From Cheilinus undulatus (lineage: Eukaryota > Chordata > Actinopteri > Labriformes > Labridae), in NCBI RefSeq assembly GCF_018320785.1, contig NC_054882.1:31314719-31378718 (forward strand): DNA of 64,000 bases. Reading direction: 5' to 3'. Under the pieces are notes generated by a model. The model saw only the letters and a program-made list of their open reading frames with translations, was not told where the DNA came from and did no database searches. Positions 46,501 through 60,800 of the stretch are shown here, piece by piece (position 1 is the first letter of the stretch; the number at the start of each line of letters is the position of its first letter). Position numbers and translations under genes: made by a program.

Positions 46501-48802
46501 CCCAAATTCAACCCCAAATTCCCCCATCCGCGCAGCAGGACAGCAGGAGGAAGTTGTGGTCAAGCCATATGATTAAATTGCGTTCTTATTTTTTTTAACG
46601 CGTTAAGCTTTCTGGATTAATCACGAGCGTTAACACGTTAATAACAGGATAACAGGCATATTAATAGCACAAGGTATAAATGACTTTGACTTGTCTGAGC
46701 TGTCTGGGAATTTTTAAAGTGAATTGAGCCATTAAGGAGCTGTGCTGGACTTTTTAAAATCACTGTAACTTATCTAAAATATGCTGAAAGAGACAATAAA
46801 ACATGCAATTAATTGCAATCAAATACAGCTAATACACTAATTATGGACCTTGATCACATTAATGCTGACAGTCTTTAAAATATGTATTGCTGACGCACAG
46901 CAGCAAGTGTAAACTGTACAACAGAGCCCTGTGCTAGATAGCTTTCCTAAAGCAAAGTAAGAAACCCTTGTGTGCATAGAACGGATGACACTGGTGACAG
47001 TGATTTTTGACTCAATTGCACTGAGATAAAAAGGTCCTTGGGGAGGAGCCCTGGTCCCAACAGCAAGATCCAAACATCTCAGAAAGCCAAAAATATTTTT
47101 ATAATACAAATTATGTATAGGCTAGGTAAATCCCTGTAGACATTGAATCACTGAATTGGTTGAATGAGATTGTGGTTAAATGCCATGCAGTAAATTAAAT
47201 ATGATTGGTAGCAGAGGAACAGATAATGCATCAATATTGAGCCTATATTCCTGTTCTATAAGTTCGACCTTAACATGAAAGTGTTATGATATGGTGAGTT
47301 TTAGTTAGGATGTTCTTGTAAGGCCTGATAAAGTCATGTTAAATATTTGGGCGTTAATACCTCAATTTGGGTGAGTCCTGTAGTTTTCGGATTTTTTCAC
47401 CTGAAAAGAGATGTTTCAAAATATTTTCGTCACTCACTGTGATCGCCTCTATCTGAATAGGGAAGGGCTTTCTATTAGTCTTTGCCTGGGGCCTCCAGAT
47501 GACCAAAACTGCCCCTGCTATTGTCAAGGGAAAATAAAACGGTTAAAAATACAGATGTTTGTCTACTCAGGGCTTCTGTGCGGGAGTTTTCTGTAGTTAA
47601 ATCCTGTTTGTGTGATAAAACCTCACCTCAGGGTATCACTAAGCACCTTTACAGTCCTTCAGCTCCACGTTGCTGACTTTACAAGAACATTAATGGACAT
47701 GTATCAGAATTTGCACAGCTCCCCCTGGTGACAGAAAGAAGACTTGCACTAAATATTTGTGACATTTGTGATTGTATCTTGACATCTAAGTGTTACAACT
47801 CCCTTTTAAAAGAAGCTCTGTCTTAGCAGCTTCAACAATAAAAAAACAACATGTAAATGATGCATTAAAAGTGATACTTTAATCATTTAATATGTACACC
47901 TCTGTGTATTGATCAGTCACAGGAACCTTTTTAACAGAATCAGCCACTCTTTAATACTTATAAAACTAGTTATCCTTAAGGTCCAGAATTGCGGCAAAAT
48001 TTTTAATGTAATTGTGGCAAATTTTGGATGAAAGTATGAGAGGTTAGGAGGGGTGAATATCACAGAGATTCTTATAGAATGAATGGATCTCTGACTGACC
48101 TCTATAATTATACATTTGTGAAAACAATGGGTAAGACCACCTCTACGAATCTTAGGATCCTGCTTGAGCAACATTTAAACTTTGATTCCCAAAGCCATGG
48201 CTCACGTTTATTTATACTGAGGTTTCTGTTATTTTAACCAGGTATTCTGGTACTCCTTTCATAGATGGTAGGTTTACATTGAAAACACTGTGATCTAAAA
48301 TAAGTTAAAAGAGGTAAGATGCTGTATATATACCGTCATGATATGCCTTCCCTTCACAAAGTATACTGTATAATGTCCTGAAAAGTGTCTACAGTGTTTT
48401 TTCAACTGTGACTGATGAGATCTGCATTATTAGATGGCATTTGGATGTGTAGAAGAAATGATTTTAAATACTTAAAGCTGTACATTAACATGAACATTTA
48501 CAGTCAGTGGTTCTCGAGTTCCAAGTGCAGCTCATCTTAAAGTTTAATCCATGTGCTTCTCTTATTTTGATGACCAAGTTCATCCACTGTTCACAGAATA
48601 TTTACAGCACTGTCAGAAGAGCTCCACAGTTGTTTCCAGCTCATGAGAAATGTTGAAAACCAATTTATTCATGGATATACTCTTCACTAGTTGAGCTTTA
48701 TTTAGAGTCAAAGGTCTCGGTCTTCCTGGCTCTGACTGCCCGAACAACAGGCTCCTCGTGGTTGTTTAGTGTCTTTGTGCCTCTTTCCTCCTCTACGGAC
48801 TG
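46501..48802. other. spacer and 3' UTR of the V-ATPase C gene
   Basis: The part nearest 48802 must contain the 3' UTR of the V-ATPase gene. Minus-strand AATAAA-type hexamers occur near 48210. Repeat-like sequence with ACGCGTTAA motifs lies at 46585-46640. No other gene is seen. Confidence 0.4.
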
Positions 48803-51800
48803 CTAGCTGATCTCCAGCAGATTAATGTTGATGTTGAAGCAGATGACGGAGGAGTACTCCTGCTGACACAGTCCTGGGATGTCAAAGCTCACCTGATGGA
48901 CAACAGAAAACACACAGCAGTGAGAACAATGAGCTCTTACCCGACAGTTTTTGAGAAAATAATGACATTCACTAAAGTTTTCTCGTCTTTGATTTAAACT
49001 TAACTAAGAACAAAATCCAAGAACAGTAGAGAATGCTCTTATAAACATTTGAGTGCTGATATGACAGGAAAAAATGTTTAATTTTACACTTGTCAGTGCT
49101 CAAATGTGTTAGATTAAGAACAACACTTCGTGTCCATTTGCCGGAGTTTTATTATTAGACACTACCAATAAAACCCTATCCTCATACACCAGCATTCAAA
49201 TGTGTTTAAATGTTTCATCATTTTAAAGCAACATGTTTTAGAATAAATGTACGTTTTATTCAAATAATTCTCACTTTAAAAAAAATTCCCCAATTAAACT
49301 AAACGAAATGCATGCCATTCGTGATGAAAGCACTGTCTGAACAAGTGATATCATCTAAATAATGTGTTTGTAGCACATATTTAATAGCCACTAGTGGCGC
49401 TTAAACACAATTAAACCATCCTGTTTGGTTTTTTCTTTCAGCGCTACATCCACTTTAGAATTATTAAGGTGTTTCTTATATCTGGAGTCTATTGTACAAT
49501 TATTTTTATGGTTTATTTTGATTTAAGCATCACCGATCTCTTGCCTCTTCTCCACTCACTCATTCCCCTTCTGATTTTGCACACTGCTTTGCAGTCTCAT
49601 GCCCTTACATGAGCGTAAAAGAGGCATTTCTCTATGCCAGTTAGGGAAAACGTGCACATGCTTCCCGTTTATGAGCACCCGGCTAGGGCTGGGCAACTTA
49701 TTGCAAATTAGATTAAATCGCAATATGGCCTGGTGCAATTTTCAAATTGCAGAAGGTGCAATATTTCTTTTACCTGAAATGTGAGTCAAAATACTGGTTC
49801 AAAACTTTTTTTGCAGCAGCAGCAGAAATGTTATGCGTTACATATCATGCAATAATTCTAGTGGCATATTTTTAGAACAGTGTACAAAAAATTTTTGTAT
49901 TTTATTCAGCACTTTTTGGCTTAAAAACTAACAATTGTTGTCCATACCAAATAAATTTAAGGAGCAATCTCTCACCATCTACATGCTAATCAGTGGTTAA
50001 CTATTGTTTCACCTGATAGTTATACCAATTTTAGTGCACTTATTGTTGAGCATTACTGTTGAGTCTTGAGTTAGTTTGCATTATTCCAACACTAAATATA
50101 AGCAACAGGCAACTGCAACATGCGAAAAAAATTAAAAACAGAAGTTGAATTTAGATCCTTGAAGAAGAGGCAGATGTTAAGTATAAGCCAACACTAAAAC
50201 CAAAGGTTAAAGTAGTGATTCTTAGAGAGGGCCAGAAATTATACAGGGGGGTAGAAAAGCAATGCTAAATAAAGTCAATGCACATTTAGTCCTGTTTCCA
50301 AAGCATGGCTAATCATCAGTAAGTTGGTCAATAATCAATTGAAAAAAAAAGTTCAGGTATTTTTGTAATAATAGCTGTGTTTCTAATATTCAATTTTTGT
50401 CCTTTTTGTATGTTAATAAAATTGGTTTTATCATATGTATAGTTAACTTTGGGACTACAATAGTGTTTAAATACCTCAGGACCCACATGCCCAAAAATTA
50501 AGTGGGAATGTGAAGGTCTACCCTGTTTTTTTGAAATGAAAATGGTTCTCTAATCTCAGACAGAATAACTTCAGATGCAACCTGGAGCGCTGTGTTAACA
50601 TGTGACATGGATTTGAAGCAAACCATGGCTGCACCATCTCACAAAGAGCTCTTCATGCTTTAACGTCGGAGAAGTCTTGCATATTCTCTTCAAATATGTG
50701 CAGAAAATACTCCCTAATCTCTCTGGTTGTGTTGAACAGGGCCAAAAAATACCCACAAATAAAATTTAACCCAAACAAAAGTATCCGTTGTGGCTTTATA
50801 AATAGATCCGGCCTCTTACGTCTGTCTTGCCAGCTTTTGCAGTTGGGTCCAGATGCATGAAGAGTGATGAGAGTATATCTCTCAGTTTCTTTGAGCGCTT
50901 CCTGTCTGTCTGCAGCAGAAGAGCCTGATAGCTCACTGGCAACCCGTACCTGAGAAGTGACAAAGTCATTAGTACTCTCACAAAGAATGAACAGGAAAGT
51001 GTACCACAATATTTTCTTCATTAATGAGGATAAAAAAGAAGAGAAAGCCACTCATGTTTGTAGCACTGACCTGAGGACTGATTCCACAAACACCCTCAAA
51101 GCCTTTAAGTGAATCCAGGCAATGAACACCTCGCTGAAATTCACCTTCAGCCAACGCACAAAGATTCCCTGAGAGGAGATGTCCACATTAGTTACAAACT
51201 TCAACAAAGAAAAATCCAATTCAAACTGAATTTAGGGTCATAAGATTAAGTCTTTAAATTCATTTATTCAGTTCACAATTTTCAATAATTTTTGTTGAGG
51301 TCACAGGTTATGACTTTATTGACTTGTACGAAGTTAGGGGTAGAGCCAAAAGTGTTAAATGTCTGATGCCTAGCCCAAACTTAGGGTTCATGTTCATGCC
51401 TCACCAGATTTTTTTTTTTTTTTTTGCTCATCAGACTGTTAAATACTCTAATTTAAATAAAGTACAAAATACAAAATCTGATTTAGAATTTCGACTGACA
51501 TATTCATAATTTGAGCCAAAATTATAGTTTTACACAAAAAACTTCAGTACCAACTCCATTTTTAAAATCTGACTGTTCTCAAGGTGTCCTCATTGTTTTT
51601 AAATCAAAAATCAACACGCTGAAGATCAATAAATTTTACTTCTGCCTCACAGAAAGGAGAGGATGCTCTCTGATGTTTATTGTTCAAAGTTTTATTACAT
51701 CGGTAGGGTAGGAATTTGGTGTAAATGTTTACAATTGGTGTACAAAACTGTTCTCAGGTCAGATTTCAGTTTAGCAGTTCGTATTATGTGTTCAGTGCTC

Positions 51801-54800
51801 TGATTGGTTTAGAAGTGATCCCTCATACTACTGGCTGATAGTTTATGACTGCATGAGATCCACCCCAGTTATCGTTCCTCAGTGATTCAGTAATATGGCT
51901 GTTCTCCCATTTTTCCGTCAGACTTTAGCACACCATCAGGTTTCCCTTTTGTGTGTTATGACCAGAAAACCACAAACAAAGATATAGAGTACATACAGAC
52001 CTGTGATGCCTTCTATGCCTGACATGTGCACATGCCTTCAATAAAGTGGAAAAGGAAATCTATGCCTATTTCCTACCGTGTCCTGACAGACACCCCACGG
52101 AGATAGTATTTTAGAAAACATACAGACAGTTATCAAGTCCTTAACAATTGGAATCATTAATTTGGAGGCTTTTTTGCCTTTATTGGGAGAGGACAGGACA
52201 GTGAAGAGCATAAGAAATCAGGACAAAAGAAATGGGGAATGACATGCAGGAAAGAGAAGAGCCCCTGATCAGACTTGAACCTGGAAAGCCCACTTGGGTG
52301 ACTAGCTTTCTTATGTGGGACATGACCGAACAGCTAAGCCATCAACACCCCATATATTTTTGTTAGCGCCCTATCAACATGAAAGCAAAATAATTTACTA
52401 TTTTTAATTTTGGTCACATGAATGGCATTTCTATGTGGTGATCAGCAGGGTCTATACTGCCAGTGAACAACAAAATCCACAGCGAAGACGAGCCACAACA
52501 TCTGATGATGAAAAATGAAGCCAGTGCAATAGACTGAGTTTCTTGAGAGTCCACTGGAGGCTGGTCTCACACTCCCACCTGATGTTAAATGCAGTTTGTT
52601 ACATCAGAAGTAATATGACATGATTGAATCCGTTATTTTATCATTACTTCATCAAATGTTTGAAATGACTTCATAATTTGCATTTACACATTTATCTTTG
52701 ACTCCAAAAGGGTATTTGGGACTTAATTTAGGGAAAGATGCGAAGTGCTGTTGAGTTCACAAGAATGTGGTGTACACAAACAAAATTGAAAACACAGTGA
52801 AACTTCTATGAACAAGGTCTATGACGTTTGACTCACATACTGTTCCTTCTTGTGAACACTGAGCTGCTTCATCTCCTGCTGCCTCTTCTCCTCCACATCA
52901 AAACTGTAATCACGCACGCTGAACCTGTGTGATCAGAGGCTACACTTTGGTCATTCACACAGATAACACAACTTTAAATTGGTGGAGAATTTTCTACCAA
53001 TTCATCCTGCTTACTTGCTCTCCTGGGCTTTGGCTTTGAATTCGGACACAGCTCTTTTAAAAAGTGTAACGGAGAAAATTCCTCCCTCTGCATCTTCGTA
53101 CAACTTCCTGATGACCACACACAAAAAAAAAAAAAAAAAAGTTGGAGTAAAAAAAGAAAGTGAAAGGACAAGCTGAAAGATGATAGTTAAGTAACAAAAG
53201 CGACTTAAGACTGGGCGACACCTATCAACGAGGGAAATATAAATATGAAATCAAATATTGATGGCTCTGTTGGCTAAGACTTGTTCTTAGGATGGACCAG
53301 GACTGCATTCCTAAAGTAGCTTGGAGATAGACCACACCTGTAAAGAAGAAACAAAGGATGCCCACTGACTTGGAAAAGAACTGCCACCTTAGAATTGAAA
53401 ACTGCTGAACCAAACTTGGGCCAAACAAAAAGTACTTCACAAGATAGGATCAAATGGAAGCAGGTATTTGAAGGGCCATGTAAGAATCATCATATCCACC
53501 TTATTCTTAGCCCCTGTGATACTTTGCAATTTCCCAGTCTATCAGACCGATAGACTGCAAAGAGATGCAATCCTGATTGTTAGAGTGATTTGGAGTTCAG
53601 GATATGCCACTGTCACCTGTTAAACCTGAAAGGGGATTTTATTATTCCTTCTTGAGAGGACAATATAAAGAAATTGCCTCTGTGGAGGTACAGTAGGAAA
53701 TTTAGCTCTCTTTTTCAGCTTCATATTGGTATTTGCAAGGACAAGGACAATCCTATTTCATTGACGACCTCACACACTTTGTAGCAGATGCAGAGCCTAG
53801 TCACAGCGTTAACATTTCTCTATTTAGTTTGTGGAATTGTTAAAAAAAAAATTTCTACCAACTAGCCCCTCTTTAAATATATGAATTATATAAATATCCA
53901 TGATTCACTTAGTCAACTCAATTTAGTAAATCTGAAATTCCATATTAAGAATTCATATAAAATGAACATTAAAAGAATCACATCCCTGATGACCAGCATG
54001 TTGAAAACACTGTTTTTCAAGACACAAATTTAACTTTGTTTAGTTAATAGTAACAAGAACACAGCAACAGGTACCAACACTCACAGCACAGTATTTCTAC
54101 AGTATTTCGGGAAATGTAACGTTCAGCTTACAATAACATTTAGCTGGATGTCTGCTCAAATAAAAATGAAGCAGTAGTTACTGAATTTTGGGTTTATTCT
54201 ATTCAAAACGACTGCAATTGGTGCTAAGTCACTTTAGTAAGCCATTGGAAGAAACAACAACTGCAGTTTCCAGAATTTCCACCATATTTGCAGCTACTGT
54301 AGACCCCCTAGGAATAAGGTGGATATGGATCACGTGCTCTGTTTTTCTGGATTGCATTAGTATTACATTTTCTGTTTACATGAACACATTGCATATTGTA
54401 CCGTACCATTGTAATCCAATTGTATGGTAGCATCATGAGCTGGGTTGTATCCTGTGGCTTCGGACTTTATTGTCTTGTATCATATATGATATCGTAGTAC
54501 AATGTGTTGGGTTGTGTTGTAAGGCAGTGGTTTTACATTTTTAAGTTAGTTTAGTCAATACTCATTTCAGTCTTTTATAACGATAGTCCCTAAACAACAA
54601 TTCTTCTGAGTATTTATTTTTTCTATAAGGGTAGAGGATTCATGGGGTAAGTTTTGAGCAGGATGTCACAGAGCATTCAAATTTCACAAACATTATTTAA
54701 TTCTCTTGTAAATGATATATGTAATCTCAATGAGGCTTTCCTGGTTAAATAAACCTTAATAAATAAATAAATAATTTCATTGTTTCTGTGCTTTTACTCT

Positions 54801-57800
54801 TGGACTCTTACTTTCTGTCGGTAATGAAACACCTGCTGTTACCAGGCCCGACCTTTTAGACGCTGAGAGTAGGTACTCTGAGCTCAGCTGGTGCACTTGT
54901 ACCTGGATCAGGTGTAGAGTCTTGTCTTACATAAAGAGAGCTCACCTGCTAGAGCGAGGAACCACAAACTGAGAAAAAGACTCATAAGATCTCTCCCACT
55001 CCAGGTAGCACCCTCTAGGGCCAAAACATGGAGAGAAACACATTTATAGAGAAATACTATCGCAAATATTATGCATTACAATGACGTTAAAGACTTGTAA
55101 ATGTGTCACTGACCTGCTGACCAGTATTAGAAGAGTTGTGAGGTACTCTGACACCACCAGGTCTTCTTTCCTCACTATGCTATTCAGACTGCAAGTTTGT
55201 AAACTCCCTCTGGAAAGACAGAAAGTCCAGTTCATCATTTCATGGTTAATCTTAAGTGAACAGAGGATACTTATGTCCTATTGAAAGGATATGTGCTCTG
55301 TGAAGAAATCTGTGAAACCAAAAATGCCCTTAGTATTGACCTCCACAAGTAAACCATGCAAACTAACACTATACAATACTAATAATGTGTATTTACTTAG
55401 CACACAGCAGAGAAAACTTACTGGTTTTTGTGCTCTAGGCTTTGCAGGCTGGACTTCACACTGTTGTATGCGAGAGTTCGGGATCTTAGCTCGGCCTCCA
55501 TTAATGAAACTTCCTGACACACATGCAGCAAAAAAACACATAAGAGCATCAAAAGTATACAGTATGTGAACACTCAAAACCTCAGCACCTCACTAAGCAT
55601 AACATGAATTCCAAAAAAAGTTGTGGCACTGTGTAAAATCTCAAAAAAAGTAGGGACAGGTGGTGTGTAGCATCCTCTCTTGCTTTAATAACAGTCTGTA
55701 AATTTCTAGGAGGTGAGGAGACCAGTTGCTGGAGTTTTGGGAGAGGAATGTTGTCTCACTCTAGCTAGCAGGTCTATAGCTGCTCAACAGTCCTAGGTCT
55801 TCCTTGCTGGATTTTTATTTTATGATGCACCACATGTTTTCTATTGGTGAAAGGTCTAGAGTGCATGAACATTATTCTTAAATCCCTAAATTCTAAGTCA
55901 CATATTATGCAAAACTCACTTTTTCAGTCTTTTCTAGCAAAAATATGCCCTGGTCTGTCCACAATCCCCTGAAGAATCATAAAAATTCCTGAGAGGCGGG
56001 TGTCAGGGGCAGAGTCAGAGAGCTCATTAACATTTGAAGCTACATAAACAGCTCATTTTGAGCAGGGCTGGAACAGAGGGGCTTTAGAAATGCAAAAATC
56101 CAATACAGGAGTATGTTTCAGGAACAAACCTCACAGAACCTCTGAGACCAATGTAAACTTGTCTTGCAGGTTTTCACAGATTTCACAGATTGCCTATCTT
56201 AATATCTGAGAGGTTCCCTCTAAAATGCTCCTTTTATGCCCATTCATGTAACTGACATGTTCCTGATTAACCTAATTAGTAGCAAAATGATCTGTTTATC
56301 ATCAGTGCCACTTACTTTATCAGCCTTTTGTTACCCCGCTCCTATTTCTTTGAGATGTGTGCCTGCTATCAAATTCAAGATGAGCTAAAATTTTTCATGA
56401 AATGGTAAAATGTCTCAGTTCAAACATCTGATATGTTGTTCATGTTCTATCGTGAATAAAATATGACTTTATGAGGTTTGCAAATTATTGCATTCTGTTA
56501 TTATTTACATGTTACACAATGGCCCAACTTTTTGGAATTGGGGTTGTAATTTGTAGGCCCCAGGCAATGACCATACAACTACTCACACAACTACTGTACA
56601 TGAGCACAGGATACAGACAAATGTAAGCATCAGTATTTACTTGTCACATCTTGTTTGAGTAACAGCATGACAGAAAGTCTCCATGTGTAAATATAGCCTT
56701 ACGTATTGTGAGACAAGGTGTATCTTACAAAGTTAAACAATATGTGCATGCTACAGTTGAATTATCAGTTCTTGTACTATCCTCGCTATGAGTAGCCAAC
56801 ATTCAAAGCTAGACAGCTAACAACTTAAAATCCTCCAAAAATTTAAAGGCATAACTTTTCTTGTCATTTATTAAAGCATTCTTATCCTTTTATTTCTTTG
56901 TAAAACTGCAATGAAAAACACATTACAAAATGCATTAAGAAAAATAGACAGAAAATAAGGCACGGTAAAAATATCAATCAGCTCTGCTGGCTAAAACTCC
57001 ACTACAAATATACAGTCAAAAATACAAAGCACAAACTGACCTATAACCCTCTGCTTCTATCCCTATCACAAAAAACACCATACTCGCTGACAATTATTGT
57101 CCAAAAGATAATCCTGCACAAGATTAATCAACTGCTGCCTGCACTCCAAGGCCCTCACATGGCAATAAACTAGCCAGCAGCACATGGTCCCTGGTCTCTC
57201 TTTCAGCCAGGAGGGGGCAGTGTAAAAACAACTAAACTCAGACTGCATACAAAGACTTTTCAGGCAGGGGGCAGTGTAATAAAACTTAACTGGACAGTTC
57301 TTCTACTACAAACCATATTTTATATGTTTTCTATGACATTTTACAGCAAAGTGATTCACAGTTTCTTTGATTTGATATTTCGATGTACTCTATGGACTAT
57401 GATGCTCCGCTATTCTATGCATTCTGGTTCCAAATATGCATTTTAACCACTGAAGTAATTTTTGATGATCATCTAATATTTGTTGTACAACTATTTTGCC
57501 TATATGCCTTGACATCTCAACTTCCAGTCCTGAAAAATGAAGCCAATGCAGAAGTGCAAAAAAAAATTTGCAATACAGCGAATGTCCACTTGAGGCTGGC
57601 TGCAGGAACACCAGAAGTCCCAACTGGACACCTGTTAAAAAGCCGTTTTTTTACACTAGAAATAAACTGGTTTACTGCCTGGTTCAAAAACCAAATGTGT
57701 CTCATTAGCTAATGTCTTCATGTCCTCTCATTGCACTGGGGGTGAATTTTTTTGTACCACAATCATTTAGATTATATTTAGGAAAAACCTCACTGTGCAC

Positions 57801-60800
57801 TGATTGGTGTGTCTCATTTGATTGACAGAAAGCTTGACAGGCAGAAGCTACAATTCTGTCAACCAGAATGCTAGCTAGCTAGCTAACAGGAATTTGAGCT
57901 AAGTGGGTGGGCTGTTAGGTTGATCCAAAGTTTGGTTGAAATATCGATTTCAATATGGAAGCCGCCGCAGTTTGGCTTCAAGAGCTGTTTGAGTCCGCCT
58001 ATTGTAAGCAGACGGCTGACGTCACACAGGCTTTGTCCAATTCTCTCTACAGTCTATGGCCACAGCAGATAAAAATCTGCTTTTGGCACCTTTTTGCACA
58101 CATTATTTGCTGATGGATTACATCAGCCAAAAGATCCGTTATCGGCCAATACCAATATCAAACTGAAGCATCAATGTGTCCCTAACTTACAGCATGTGAC
58201 GGAAGCAGTTCACATTTTCCATGGCAAATATTGTCAATGGTGTGGCATTTGACTGGTTAAAGAATCAGGGTGAGACGTTACGTATCAAAAAAATGACTGT
58301 ATAGACATAGGAGATAAAGTGTCTTTAAGGGGGCACCAAGACTGACACAACATAACATTTCTAAAAGAAACTTTTATTAATGTTTGCTCCAAATTTCTTC
58401 ACTAAGTGGCTTCTTCATTAAGAGTTGTTCAAAACGGCCATGATTATATTGAGGTTTTTCAGCTATGGCTTGGGTTCACATCTTCCTATTTTCTGATTTT
58501 TCAAATCAGAATATTAGAAATTATATTAACATGTTTGTACCTTGTTGATGATGTCTGCTAGGCTGGACAAAGGCAGAGCTGTGGGATACCTGGCTTTGTC
58601 CCACTGAAACTTGGTCACATAGCTCATCAGATCAACTGAGAAACAACCATGGACAGAGTACAATGACAAAAAAGCAAAAACACAACACCATGCAGAGGTA
58701 CAGAAATGATACAACAAAAATGTCAGCAATGTAAATACTGCACTAAATTAAATTAAATTACGCTAAATCAAAGGTGTAGCACAAGCCAGAACACTCATGT
58801 AAACAATGCACACTGAATTTAAGGAATCACAGCACTTCATCTAAAAGAGCACACCACCAGCAGATAAAATACCCCTAAGAGACTTGAGGTAAGCTTTCAG
58901 AGGTGACAGGACGGCTCTGTGAGTCACGCCATGGTCTGATGGGAAGAGTTATCAGAGAAGCTGGTTAGCCTGGTTTGTATTTGCCAGCTGTGGATCTGTA
59001 TCAGTAAGCTAATAAAAAGGAATGGATTAAGTGAAAATGTGGGTGTTGCTGTATGGAAAGCCATCTAAGCATTTGTTTTATATCCTTAATATCAAGTGTT
59101 GATCCCTGTTGATCCAGTGCTGTTATCTTCTTCTTATAGACAACCTGCATCTAATGACAAACAAAGGGTGAGGAAGCCAGCAAAGACGTAAGCATTTAAA
59201 GAACTGTGCATGTATAACTGCTAGCATCTACAGTCTGTAGTGTGTGCATGTGTATGCAGCTGTATCTATGGTTTAAAGTTCTTCTCTAGAGCTTTAAATG
59301 AAAAGAAAATGAAAAAGACCCCCCAATCAAAGGACAACAAATGTTCAGAGAAGGTGGGCAGCATAACATTGCTTTTGCAGCAGGTGTAAATTCCCAGTTT
59401 ATAGCCACTGCTAATGCAAGGACAGGATTCCTTTATGTTTTTCTTCTTCTTTTTGATTCAGTAAAAGAAAATATTACACACACACTAAGCTACAGATCCA
59501 CAGAAATATTTGCAGGTTGACTAAAGGCCAAAACATCCTTATGTTTTACTAGCTGGAGTCTTTTGTGCAAAATCTACCAAAAAAGTAAAAGACATGACAT
59601 CTTACTAGCTTCCTAGGTAGTAGGTCTACACACAGAATTGGCTGGGCCCCTGAAAAACCCAGATAATGGGCCCTCCCCAGTTGTGATTTGTTGATGATGT
59701 GTCCTTTCTAACAGTTACCTCATTTTGGAGCTGAAAAGTGTGTCAAACTATTATAGGGTTATGATGTTCAAATGACTCGACATGGCCACATTTTAGCCAC
59801 TTTTCACCATTTAAGCCAAGCATTGTTGCCACTTTTTGACAATTTCTGCCACTTTTTAAACCACTTTTCACGATTTTCCTGCACCTTTTAGGCCATAGTT
59901 TGCCTTTTTAAAGTCATTTTTTTGCTTTCATTACATTTTTGCCAGTAAGTAACCACTTTTCACAAATTTTTGCCATTTTCGACCAATTTTGCCAGTTTTT
60001 TGTACTCTTTTCTCAATCATTTAATTATTTTTCCCTCTAAGTTATATCAGTTCCTTCTGCTTCATTTTCCAGCATTCTGGTGTCTGTGACTTCACAGTAT
60101 AGCCCTGAAGTCTTACATTCCTTCCCATGTTCAAAGTACCTGTTCACATTTTTAACATTACCAAAAAAAGGGTAGTTCTGTTTTAAGAAAATGGGTTATT
60201 TTGAAAAAGGCTATACTGTACAACAGCTTAAATTAATAAAATTCTTTTTTTTTTTTTCAATTAAGAAAAGTCTATCATGCAGGTTAAAAATAAAATATGG
60301 TCATCACAGATTAACTTTAAAATGGACCATGATTTCCCTGACCTCCATGGGTCCCCAGTTTGGCACGGCCCCAGAAACCTCTACCCTTTATCCCCCCTCA
60401 TGCCCCTGCTAGCTACCACCAAAACAGCACTCTAGTTCAGTCAATAAACCAGTCCTTTTTTGTATGGCGCCAGTTGAAGTTGTCTCAAGACAATTTACAA
60501 AGAGGGCAAGTCTAGACCGTACTCTTCGGTGTATTATCATAAACAGTTATCACCATGAGCCTAGCACTAGCAAGAACCTTGAGCAGGACCAGACTCATGT
60601 TGACGGCCATCTGCCAAAGCTTTGCTGGGGTTGGGGGAGCAGCAGGGAAGCAAGAGAGAAGAGGGGGATGCATTTGACAAGCTAAGTGATGAGCTAAGGC
60701 ATTCAGCTGTTGTGAAAGAACTACAGGACACTGACACTGAGTATCAAGAATATAGAATAAATGCTAAAACAGCTTTCCATATGGATGAGTGTACATTCAC

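Noticed and set aside
50653-51051. 132-codon minus-strand ORF
   Set aside because: It overlaps V-ATPase exon 11 in a different frame and runs through introns; the true frame gives [12 protein letters not shown].
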